Source: Xiheimicrobium sp033763395 (lineage in GTDB: Bacteria > Myxococcota > Myxococcia > Myxococcales > Myxococcaceae). From it: 64,000 nucleotides of DNA. Below the pieces are notes generated by a model that did not search any database, was not told the origin of the DNA, and saw only the letters and a list, made by a program, of their open reading frames with translations. Position numbers and translations under genes: made by a program. The stretch covers positions 11,052-75,051 of the forward strand of contig JANRKQ010000069.1 of NCBI GenBank assembly GCA_033763395.1, read 5' to 3'. The first letter of the stretch is position 1; each line of letters opens with the position of its first letter. Positions 51,944 to 59,968 of this stretch are shown here, piece by piece.

Positions 51944-52375
51944 TCAGCGCTTCCAGTCCGCGGTGGTGATCTTCCAATCACCGTCGCGGCGCTCCAGCGT
52001 GCCCTCGATGTCGTAGCGGGTGACGCCGTCACCGGCCTCCTGCCAGTTGACATCCTTGCCCCGCGCGAAGACGAAGACGCCCGAGAAGCTGGCGGCCGTC
52101 TCGTTCGCTTCGACGGTGAGCTGCGGGTTGAAGACGACCAGCCCGTTCTGGTTTCGGAAGACGTGGCCGAAGACGAGCTGCTTCACCTCGCGCTTCCCCA
52201 GCCCTCCGCCCTGGAAGTTCTCGGCCAGCGCGTCGTCGAGGGGCCCGAGATCCTTCTTCTCGACGGCCTCGACACAGCCCGCGATGAGGCGCCGCACCTG
52301 GGCCTCGGGCGATTCCTTCTTCTTGCACGACGCGAGGGCGAGCCCCGCGAGGACGAGCTGTCTGCGGTTCATCAT
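51944..52375 (-). CDS. NTF2-like lipoprotein coupled to cNMP/TPR gene
   Basis: 143 residues, lipobox LALASC (Cys17) after MMNRRQLVLAG. The mature domain (VRRLIAGCVEAVEKKDLGPLDDALAENF, WKITTADW) is of the NTF2-like fold. Its ATG overlaps the stop of the gene upstream (52372) by ATGA, so it is made together with the cyclic-nucleotide-binding protein. Similar in design to the lipoprotein at 49086. Confidence 0.65.
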   Translation of the reverse strand: MMNRRQLVLAGLALASCKKKESPEAQVRRLIAGCVEAVEKKDLGPLDDALAENFQGGGLGKREVKQLVFGHVFRNQNGLVVFNPQLTVEANETAASFSGVFVFARGKDVNWQEAGDGVTRYDIEGTLERRDGDWKITTADWKR

Positions 52376-53688
52376 CCCTCCACCACCAATTCGTCGGCGT
52401 CGAGCACCTCGATGGGCCGCATCGCCTCGCCGATCTGCTTGAGGCGACGGTCCGACAGGCCCTCGAGGTACTCGCGCAGCGCCGGGAACGTCTTGAGGAG
52501 CCCCTCGAAGGCCCCACGGTCGAGGGTGGCGATGGCCGTCTTCCGGGTGGCGGCCACGGTGGCGGTCGCGCGCAGGCCCTTGAGCATGGCGATCTCACCG
52601 GCCACCTCGCCCTCGCGCAGCACCGAGAGCGAGATGACGCCGCCCGACGGATCTTCCTTCTGCACGACGAGCTCGCCCGCGAGGATCAGCACCAGCGTCG
52701 CGACCGGCTCGCCTTCCTTGATGACGACGTCGCCGGGCTGCAGGCCCTTGAAGACGAAGCGCGACAGGAGCGACGACCGGTCGGCCTCGGGGATGGGCGT
52801 GAAGAGCGGCGAGGTGGCGACGATGTTCCGCGCCATGCGCGTCTGCGCGAAGGTCGAGAGCACCTGGGGCACCGACGGGTACTTGCGCGCGAGCTCGTTG
52901 AGATCCTTCCGCTCGATCTCCAGCACGTCGGCGTCGCCCACCGCGCGCACCGTCGAGGTCGGCGGCGCGCCCGTGAGGAGCGACAGCTCGCCGAAGATCG
53001 ACCCACCGCCGAGGAACGCCAGGCGCTTCTCCTGCCCCTCGACGCGGCGGCTCACCTCGGCCTTGCCGGCCACCAGCACGTAGATGCGATCGCCCCCTTC
53101 CCCCTCGGTGCAGATGGGCGCCCCGTCTTCGAGCTCGCGGTAGTCGACCAGCTCGACGAGATCGACGAAGGCGTCGACCTCGAGCTCGGCGAAGAGCGGC
53201 AGCGGCGGGCGCGCCTCGGGGTCGGCCTGGCCGCCGGGGTCGGGCGACGCCAGCACGGCGATGGCGGTGTCGGACAGGTCCGAGCCCGAGAGCGTCATGA
53301 GATCGCCCGTCACCTGGCCGTCGTAGAGCGACTCGGGCGGGAGCGGCGGCGGCACCGAGGCCTTGCCGCCCACCATGCGCGAGGCGCGGGCGTGAATGCG
53401 GGCGAGCGTCTCGCGAATTCGCTTCTCGCGCGGAGCGAGCGGCAGCGCCTGGCGGCACGCGGCGATGGCCGACAGCAGGTAGTCACGGCGCAAGAGCCCC
53501 TCGGCGCACGCGTGCAGCACCGTCACCGCGCGCTCGGTCTCGTACAGCTTCGCGAAGCACCTCGCCGCGAGCATGCGGGCGCGGTGGTCGTTCGGCTGCC
53601 GGCGCACCGCCTCGGCGAAGCAGGCCAGCGCCTTCTCCCAGTTTCCCTCGGCGATGAAGTCGAGGCCCAGCTCTCGGAGTCCACTCAT
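52372..53688 (-). CDS. TPR protein with two cyclic-nucleotide-binding domains
   Basis: 438 residues. N-terminal TPR-like helices (residues about 5-95), a Pro/Asp linker, then CNB domain 1 (about 170-285, with FGELSLLTGAPPTSTVRA) and CNB domain 2 (about 290-410, with AGEIAMLKGLRATATV). The first lacks the usual Arg in the phosphate cassette (Pro-Thr-Ser-Thr), the second keeps R-x-T-A-T. So probably only the second binds a cyclic nucleotide. No DNA-binding domain. Downstream of the FHA/TPR gene on the same strand, 25 bases apart. Confidence 0.82.
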   Translation of the reverse strand: MSGLRELGLDFIAEGNWEKALACFAEAVRRQPNDHRARMLAARCFAKLYETERAVTVLHACAEGLLRRDYLLSAIAACRQALPLAPREKRIRETLARIHARASRMVGGKASVPPPLPPESLYDGQVTGDLMTLSGSDLSDTAIAVLASPDPGGQADPEARPPLPLFAELEVDAFVDLVELVDYRELEDGAPICTEGEGGDRIYVLVAGKAEVSRRVEGQEKRLAFLGGGSIFGELSLLTGAPPTSTVRAVGDADVLEIERKDLNELARKYPSVPQVLSTFAQTRMARNIVATSPLFTPIPEADRSSLLSRFVFKGLQPGDVVIKEGEPVATLVLILAGELVVQKEDPSGGVISLSVLREGEVAGEIAMLKGLRATATVAATRKTAIATLDRGAFEGLLKTFPALREYLEGLSDRRLKQIGEAMRPIEVLDADELVVEG

Positions 53689-53713
53689 GTCGGGTGTCTG
53701 GCTTTCGGGGCGG

Positions 53714-56020
53714 TCAGGGCGCCATGGCGGCGACCTGGTTCTTCGCCTTCTCGTGCACGGGCGTGCCGGCCTCGGTGACGGCGATCACGGTCTTGAACTT
53801 CTTGAGGGCCTCGCGCGGGTCGCGGTCCTTCAGCATGTAGCCCGACTGGTAGAGGTCTTCGGCCTTGTCAGACACGGCCTCGAAGCCCTTGCGCGCGTCG
53901 GGATCCTGCGGGTCGATGCGCCGCGCCTCGCGGAAGTTGGCCATGGCGTTCTCGAGATCTTCCCGAATGAGCGCCTCCTTGCCGGCCGCGAGGGCGGCCT
54001 TGAGGAGGTTCTGGGCCAGCTCCTCGCCGTAGCGGTTCTGCGTCAGCCCCATGGCCTTGTACGACTGCCAGGCGAGGCGCAGCGGCCTGGCGGCCTGGGT
54101 GAGCTGGCCCTGGCGGAGCTTGCGCATGCCCTCGTCGTAGTTGCGGCCGAACCCGGGGATCTGCGCGGCCAGCATGCGGGCTCTGGCCACGATGTCCTTG
54201 TCGGAGCCGTACGAGTCGATGACGCGGGCGCACTCGCTGGCGGCGCGCTCCCACTCGCCGCCCATGAACTTGCGCTCGACCACGGCGAACGCGAGCGCCA
54301 CCTGCTCGTCACGGCGGGCCTTCGCGGCAGCGGCTGCAGCGGCGGCGCCCAGGCGCGCGTCCTTCTCTTCCTGCTTCTTGAGCGCCTCGACCTCACGCTC
54401 CCCCTCGGCCAGGCGCTCGGCGAGGTCGCCCAGCCGGTCACCGGGGATCTCGGCCATCACCTGCCGGGCCCCGTCGAACTCACCCGCGGCGATGAACTCC
54501 TTCGCCTTCTCGATCTTGAACGCCACCTGCGCCGAGGTGATCTCGTCTTCGAGCTTCGTGCGCTCGGACTCGGCCTTGAGGTTTCCTTTGGGCGTGTCGG
54601 CGAGCAGCTTCTTCGCGTCTTCGAAGCGCTTCTCTTCGATCAGCTTCTTCACCTGCTCGAAGTTGCGCGCGATGCCCATGGCCTCGCGGGCCTGCACGCC
54701 GAGCTTCGTCTTGTCGACGCCGGGCATGAGGCGCTCGGCCTCGTCCACCAGCTTGGCGGCGATCTCGTAGTTGCCTTCCTTCACCGCGGAGCGCGCCTCC
54801 TGCATCTTGAGCGCGGCCTGCTCGGCGCGGGGATCGACGGGCGGCGGCGGCGGCGGCCGGGTGGCGATGCCGATGACGAGGAGCAGCAGCACCACCACGG
54901 TGCCGCCGACGATCGCCAGGCGCACCTTCGGGTTCATCGCCTTGAGCTTCGCCGCGAGGCCCGTGTCGGGCGGGCTCTGGCGCGAGGTGCGCACGGGCTT
55001 GCTGCGGTCGCGGGCCGGCTTCGGCTTCGCCTCCCCAGCCTCGTCTTCGGCAGCGGCGCCTTCTTCGGACTCGCCCTCGGCGGCGGCCGCGCCCTCCTCC
55101 GCCTCACCCTCGGCGGCTTCGCCTTCGTCGCCCTTCGCTTCGGCGTCTTCGGCGCCAGCCTCGGCTTCGGGCGCCGCGGCCTCACCTTCCGCCGCGGCCT
55201 TCTCCTTCGCCTCGGCCTCTTCGCGGGCCTTCTTGAAGGCCGACAGCTCGTCGACGAAGCGGATCTTCGTCTTGCCGATCTGAATCTCGTCGCCGTGGCT
55301 CAGCATCACGTCGCCCGAGATCTTCTTCCCGTTGAGCCGCGTGCCGTTGCCGCTGCCGAGGTCGCGCAAGAGCGTGCCGCCATCGGAGTGCACCAGCTCG
55401 ATGTGCCGGCGCGAGACCGACTGGTCCGACAGCTGGAGATCGACGCCGGGCGTGCGGCCGATCACCATGCGCACGCCCTTGAAGCGCTTCTTCTTCCCGG
55501 CGTCGGGGCCGCCGGTGATCTCGAGCTTGATGGGCGGGCCGGCGCGGGTGGCGTTGGCGTCGTCTTCCTCGTCCGAGCCCTCGTCGTCGGCCTGCTCGCG
55601 CTCCTTCAGGGCCGGGAGCGCCTTCGTCTTCGGCGCCAGCTCCGGGTCGAGCGCGTCGAGGCCTTCACCATCGAGGCTCATGCCGGCGAGGTGTTCGGAC
55701 GAGACCTCGTCGTCCATCGCCTGGTAGTTCTGGCCGGTGCTGTAGCCGCTGCCCTCGTCGATGGCTTCTTCCTCGACGCGCGAGGGTGCCCGGCGTGGCT
55801 TCGGGGCGGGCCTTGGCGCGCGCGCCTGGGTGCGGTTCTCGCGCTCGGGATCCTCGTCGGACGGCAGGGGGTTCTTCGCCTTGGCGACGGTAGCGTTGGC
55901 CACTTCGGGGTCGTCGCTTGACGGCAGCGGGTTCTTCGCCTTGGCGACGGTGGCGTTGGCCACCTCGGGGTCGTCGTCGACGCGGGGGCGGGCGCCTGTC
56001 TTTCTCGGGGGCGGCGGCAT
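53714..56020 (-). CDS. FHA and TPR transmembrane protein
   Basis: 768 residues. Disordered acidic N-terminus with a 20-residue perfect repeat (residues about 14-53), FHA domain about 175-255 (VIGRTPGVDLQLSDQSVSRRHIEL, GSGNGTRLNG), Ala/Glu-rich stretch, basic linker, membrane helix about 365-385 (VRLAIVGGTVVVLLLLVIGIA), then TPR-like helices to the end. The FHA side faces the cytoplasm and should bind phosphothreonine proteins, for example from the kinases of this strain. Convergent-side neighbour is the cNMP/TPR protein. Divergent from tldD. Confidence 0.85.
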   Translation of the reverse strand: MPPPPRKTGARPRVDDDPEVANATVAKAKNPLPSSDDPEVANATVAKAKNPLPSDEDPERENRTQARAPRPAPKPRRAPSRVEEEAIDEGSGYSTGQNYQAMDDEVSSEHLAGMSLDGEGLDALDPELAPKTKALPALKEREQADDEGSDEEDDANATRAGPPIKLEITGGPDAGKKKRFKGVRMVIGRTPGVDLQLSDQSVSRRHIELVHSDGGTLLRDLGSGNGTRLNGKKISGDVMLSHGDEIQIGKTKIRFVDELSAFKKAREEAEAKEKAAAEGEAAAPEAEAGAEDAEAKGDEGEAAEGEAEEGAAAAEGESEEGAAAEDEAGEAKPKPARDRSKPVRTSRQSPPDTGLAAKLKAMNPKVRLAIVGGTVVVLLLLVIGIATRPPPPPPVDPRAEQAALKMQEARSAVKEGNYEIAAKLVDEAERLMPGVDKTKLGVQAREAMGIARNFEQVKKLIEEKRFEDAKKLLADTPKGNLKAESERTKLEDEITSAQVAFKIEKAKEFIAAGEFDGARQVMAEIPGDRLGDLAERLAEGEREVEALKKQEEKDARLGAAAAAAAAKARRDEQVALAFAVVERKFMGGEWERAASECARVIDSYGSDKDIVARARMLAAQIPGFGRNYDEGMRKLRQGQLTQAARPLRLAWQSYKAMGLTQNRYGEELAQNLLKAALAAGKEALIREDLENAMANFREARRIDPQDPDARKGFEAVSDKAEDLYQSGYMLKDRDPREALKKFKTVIAVTEAGTPVHEKAKNQVAAMAP
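55860..55979 (-). repeat. 60-base tandem duplication in FHA/TPR gene
   Basis: Two units, period 60, encoding DDPEVANATVAKAKNPLPS with almost only synonymous differences; a degenerate third copy (DEDPE...) follows. Confidence 0.8.
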
Positions 56021-56061
56021 GGCTGTTGGACGTGAAAGCTAGCAGGAGGACTGGACGATTG

Positions 56062-56074
56062 GGGTGTCACACCC
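56062..56074. promoter_or_regulatory. 13-bp palindrome between FHA/TPR gene and tldD
   Basis: GGGTGT-C-ACACCC in the 124-bp divergent region, about 70 bases upstream of tldD. Candidate operator only. Confidence 0.25.
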
Positions 56075-56144
56075 GTTCCGTCGGGCCGTGGACGCACGCG
56101 AAGCCGCTGGACAAACGAAGGGCGGTGGTACGGTCCGCACCCCT

Positions 56145-57569
56145 ATGAATGCCGGTCCCCTCCTCCCCCACCCGCTCGTCGAACGCCTGCTGTCCGCCGC
56201 CATGGAGCGCGGCGCCGAGTTCGCCGAGGTGTACGTCGAACGAAACGAGACCACCGCCGTCACCCTCGACGAGCACAAGGTGAAGAGCGCCCAGTCGGGC
56301 CTGTCACAGGGCGTCGGCGTGCGCGTCATCTCGGGCGCGAAGGTGGGCTACGCCTATTCCGACGATCTCGACGACGAAGCGCTCTTCCGCGCCGCGCGCA
56401 CGGCCGCCCTCATCGCGCAGAACGCGGCCCACGAGCAGGCCTTCAACGTCGCCCGCACGCCGCTCCCGACGTTCTATCGGCTGCCGGAGCACCTCTCGGC
56501 GGTGGCCGTCGAGGCCAAGCGCGATCTGCTGGTGCGCGCGAACAAGGCCGCGCACCGCTTCGACACCCGCATCAAGCAGGTGATGGCCTCGTACGCCGAC
56601 TCGACGAAGCGCATCCTCGTGGCCAACACCCGCGGGCACCTCGCCGAAGACACGCAGGATCTCTGCCGCATCAACGTGATGGCGGTGGCCGAGGGCAAGA
56701 AGGGCGAACGTCGCACCGGCAGCTTCGGCGGCGGGGGCCGCGTGCTCTTCACCCACTTCGACACCTTCACCCCTGAGGTCGTCGCGAAGGAAGCGGCCCG
56801 TCAGGCCTGCGCCACCCTGGGTGCCCAGGACGCGGTCGCCGGCGAGCAGACGGTCATCCTCGCGCCGGGCTGGAGCGGCATTCTCCTGCACGAAGCCGTC
56901 GGCCACGGGCTCGAGGCCGACTTCATTCGCAAGGGCACCTCGCTCTTCGCCGGCAAGCTCGGCGAGAAGGTCGCCTCCGACCTCGTCACCGTCATCGACG
57001 ACGGCACCATGGCCAACGCGCGCGGCTCCCTCAACGTCGACGACGAGGGCACGCCGACGCAGTTCAAGGTGCTGATCGAGCGCGGCATTCTGAAGGGCTA
57101 CATGTACGACTCGCTCAACGCGAAGCTGATGGGCAAGGCGTCGACTGGCAGCGGGCGACGCGAGTCGTTCAAGCACACGCCGCTCCCGCGCATGACGAAC
57201 ACCTATCTGGCCCCAGGAGAGGACTCGCCCGAGGACATCATCAAGGGCGTCGACTCGGGCGTGTACTGCGCGAACTTCGGCGGCGGGCAGGTCGACATCA
57301 CCAACGGCAACTTCGTGTTCGAGGTGAGCGAGGCCTACGAGATCAAGAAGGGCAAGGTGGGCAAGCCGCTGAAGGGCGTCACGCTCATCGGCGTCGGGCC
57401 CGAGGCGCTCAAGAACGTCTCGCGCGTGGGGAACGACCCGATGCCCGACCCGGGCATGGGCACGTGTGGCAAAGACGGCCAGGGCGTACCGGTGGGCGTG
57501 GGCCTGCCGACGGTGCGCATCGATCGCATGACGGTGGGCGGCACGCGGGTGGCGGGAGGCAAGCGATGA
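56145..57569 (+). CDS. tldD: TldD metalloprotease subunit
   Basis: 474 residues. The metal motif HEAVGHGLEAD (His249-Glu-x3-His) is intact, and N-terminal MERGAEFAEVYVER and late GEDSPEDIIKGVDSG are typical. TldD is the catalytic half of the TldD/TldE protease that trims peptides such as microcin B17 precursor and CcdA. Its stop overlaps the ATG of tldE (ATGA). An upstream in-frame start at 56064 is less likely than ATG 56145. Confidence 0.96.
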   Translation: MNAGPLLPHPLVERLLSAAMERGAEFAEVYVERNETTAVTLDEHKVKSAQSGLSQGVGVRVISGAKVGYAYSDDLDDEALFRAARTAALIAQNAAHEQAFNVARTPLPTFYRLPEHLSAVAVEAKRDLLVRANKAAHRFDTRIKQVMASYADSTKRILVANTRGHLAEDTQDLCRINVMAVAEGKKGERRTGSFGGGGRVLFTHFDTFTPEVVAKEAARQACATLGAQDAVAGEQTVILAPGWSGILLHEAVGHGLEADFIRKGTSLFAGKLGEKVASDLVTVIDDGTMANARGSLNVDDEGTPTQFKVLIERGILKGYMYDSLNAKLMGKASTGSGRRESFKHTPLPRMTNTYLAPGEDSPEDIIKGVDSGVYCANFGGGQVDITNGNFVFEVSEAYEIKKGKVGKPLKGVTLIGVGPEALKNVSRVGNDPMPDPGMGTCGKDGQGVPVGVGLPTVRIDRMTVGGTRVAGGKR

Positions 57570-58915
57570 CGACGAACTACGAGCAGCTCGCGAAGAAGCT
57601 GGTGGCCCGCGCGAAGAAGATGGGCGCCAAACAGGCCGAGGCCTTCGTGCAGGTAGGGCGCGAGGCGTCGTGCCGGGTGCGTGATGGCGAGATCGAGCAC
57701 CTGAGCCAGTCGACGAGCAAGGGCGTCGGCCTGCGCGTCTTCGTCAAGAATCGGCTGGGCTTCTCGTGGACGAGCGACTTCGAGCCCTCGTCGCTCAACG
57801 CCTTCGTCGACCGCGCGGTGCAGCTGGCCGAGGCCGCGGCGCCGAACCCGCTCAACGGCCTGCCCGACGACAAGGACCTGGGCCGCTTCCCCGACGTGGG
57901 CGCGCTCTACGACGCCGAGGTCGCCAGTCTCGCGCCGGACTGGAAGATCGCCGCCGCGCTCGAAATGGAGAAGGCCGCCCGGGCGCTCGACCCGCGCATC
58001 AAGACGATCGAGTCCGTCGAGGCGGGCGAGTCGGTCGGAGAGGTGTTCCTCGCCTCGTCCGCGGGCGTCTCGGGCTACTCGCAGGGCACGAGCGTCTACC
58101 TCTACACGGGCGCGGTCGCCGAGGCCGACGGGCAGCTGCAGAACTCGTGGTGGTACGACGCGCGGCGCTTCCTCAAGGATCTCGAGTCGCCCGAGGCCGT
58201 CGCGAAAGAGGCCGCGCGCCGCGCCGTGCGCATGCTGGGCGCGAAGAAGGTGAAGTCGCAGCAGGTGCCGGTGGTGTTCGACCCGATGATGGCCGCGAGC
58301 TTCATCGGCGGCATCGCGGGCGCGGTGAACGGCGACGCCGTCTACAAGAAGGCCTCATTCCTCGCCTCGAAGCTGGGCGAGTCGATCGCCCCGCCCACCG
58401 TCACCATCGTCGACGACGGCCTCATGCCGAAAGGCCTGGCGACCAGCCCGTTCGATGGCGAGGGCGTGCCCACCCGCCGCTCGGCGCTCGTCGAGAAGGG
58501 CGTGCTCAAGACGTTCCTCTATGACGCGTTCACCGCGCGCAAGGCGAAGACGCGCAGCACCGGCAACGCCTCGCGCGGCTACCGCAGCCTGCCGAGCATC
58601 GGCACCCACAACCTGTACCTCGAGCCGGGCTCCACGCCGCCGAACGAGCTCATCAAGGGCATCACCCACGGCTTCTACGTGACGTCGATGCTGGGCCACG
58701 GCGCGAACCTGGTGACGGGCGATTACTCCCGCGGCGCCAACGGGCTGTGGATCGAGAACGGCGAGCTGACGCGGCCCGTGCAGGAGGTGACAGTGGCCGG
58801 CAACCTGCTCCAGATGCTGTCGCGCATCGACGGCATCGGCTCCGATCTCACCTTCCGCGGCTCGGTCGGCGCGCCCACGATCCGCTTCAGCGAGCTCACC
58901 GTCTCAGGAGAGTGA
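57566..58915 (+). CDS. tldE: TldE/PmbA protease partner subunit
   Basis: 449 residues, fold as TldD but without the HExxxH metal motif, as expected for the non-catalytic partner. Family features: QAEAFVQVGREASCRV, STSKGVGLRVFV, DFEPSSL and the C-terminal GDYSRGANGLWIENGE. A GGGAGG ribosome site and overlap with tldD ensure equal synthesis. Confidence 0.94.
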   Translation: MTTNYEQLAKKLVARAKKMGAKQAEAFVQVGREASCRVRDGEIEHLSQSTSKGVGLRVFVKNRLGFSWTSDFEPSSLNAFVDRAVQLAEAAAPNPLNGLPDDKDLGRFPDVGALYDAEVASLAPDWKIAAALEMEKAARALDPRIKTIESVEAGESVGEVFLASSAGVSGYSQGTSVYLYTGAVAEADGQLQNSWWYDARRFLKDLESPEAVAKEAARRAVRMLGAKKVKSQQVPVVFDPMMAASFIGGIAGAVNGDAVYKKASFLASKLGESIAPPTVTIVDDGLMPKGLATSPFDGEGVPTRRSALVEKGVLKTFLYDAFTARKAKTRSTGNASRGYRSLPSIGTHNLYLEPGSTPPNELIKGITHGFYVTSMLGHGANLVTGDYSRGANGLWIENGELTRPVQEVTVAGNLLQMLSRIDGIGSDLTFRGSVGAPTIRFSELTVSGE

Positions 58916-58919
58916 CGAC

Positions 58920-59888
58920 ATGGCTGCCACGAAGAAGAAGCCGCGCGCGCCGCGGCGCAAGAAGGCCGAAGCGGGCTCGAAGGGCCTGGCTCCGAAGGAC
59001 GTGGGGACGGGCGCGGACGCGTCGAAGGCCCTGGAAGCGAACATCGTCGCCGACGGCGGCGTCGTCATCGGCACCTACAGAGATCCGCTCGGTGGCCACG
59101 GCGTGGTGCTGGCGGCGCTGCCGATCGAGAAGGTGAAGGCCACCGACTACCAGCGCGACCGCAGCGAGACGCACGTGAAGAAGCTCGCCAACGCCATGGA
59201 GCGCGTGGGCCGCTACCTCGACCCGGTCATCGCGCTGCGCCACGACGACGGCTTCTACTACTCGCCCAACGGCAACCACCGGCTCGGCGCGATGGGGCTG
59301 CTCGGCGCGAAGAGCATCGTGGCGCTGGTGGTCCCCGACGCCGAGGTCGAGTTCAAGATCCTCGCGCTCAACACCGAGAAGGCCCACAACCTCAAGGAGC
59401 GCTCGCTCGAGGTCATCCGCATGTACCGGGGCCTGGTGGGCGCGCGCGGGAAAGAGCCCGAGACGGCCTTCCTCGCCGAGTTCGAAGAGCCCCACTTCGC
59501 CACCTTCGGAATCGTCTACGAGCAGCGGCCGCGGTTCTCGGCCGGCGCGTACTCGTCGGTGGTGAAGCGGCTCGAGGGCTTCTTCGAGGAGCCGCTCGAG
59601 GCGGCCTTGAAGGAGCGCGAGAAGCGGGCGCAGCTGCTCATGGCGTGGGACGACGAGGTGGTGAAGGTTGTCGACGCGCTCAAGGCGAAGGGGCTCCAGT
59701 CGCCGTACCTGAAGAACTACGTCGTCGCGCGCGTGAACTTCCTGCGCTTCAAGAAGGACGGCGAGTTCGACTTCGAGGAGACGATCTGCAAGCTGCACGC
59801 CGCCACGAAGAAGATCGACCCCACGAAGGTGAACAAGGACGACATCGCGAAGATGGGCGGCGGCGCGCCGGCTGAGAGCGAGGAGTAG
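58920..59888 (+). CDS. ParB N-terminal-domain protein, stand-alone
   Basis: 322 residues. A basic N-terminus (KKKPRAPRRKK), then a ParB/Srx-type domain: LPIEKVKATDYQRDRSE, SPNGNHRLGAMGLLGAKSI. The rest is helical and basic, ending DIAKMGGGAPAESEE. No ParA gene lies nearby and no parS-like GTTTCACGTGAAAC was noticed, so a chromosome-segregation role is not supported. It follows tldE by 4 bases and may be in the same transcript. Confidence 0.75.
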   Translation: MAATKKKPRAPRRKKAEAGSKGLAPKDVGTGADASKALEANIVADGGVVIGTYRDPLGGHGVVLAALPIEKVKATDYQRDRSETHVKKLANAMERVGRYLDPVIALRHDDGFYYSPNGNHRLGAMGLLGAKSIVALVVPDAEVEFKILALNTEKAHNLKERSLEVIRMYRGLVGARGKEPETAFLAEFEEPHFATFGIVYEQRPRFSAGAYSSVVKRLEGFFEEPLEAALKEREKRAQLLMAWDDEVVKVVDALKAKGLQSPYLKNYVVARVNFLRFKKDGEFDFEETICKLHAATKKIDPTKVNKDDIAKMGGGAPAESEE

Positions 59889-59968
59889 CTGCACAGCGCC
59901 CCACGGCCAGGTGTCAGGAAGTGGGATACAGTCGGTCGCGTCTCTGGCCGGGCGCTCGAGGTGCCTTG

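Noticed and set aside
58920..59888. A chromosome partition locus (ParB and origin)
   Set aside because: No parA and no parS-like site noticed; ParB fold alone does not indicate an origin.
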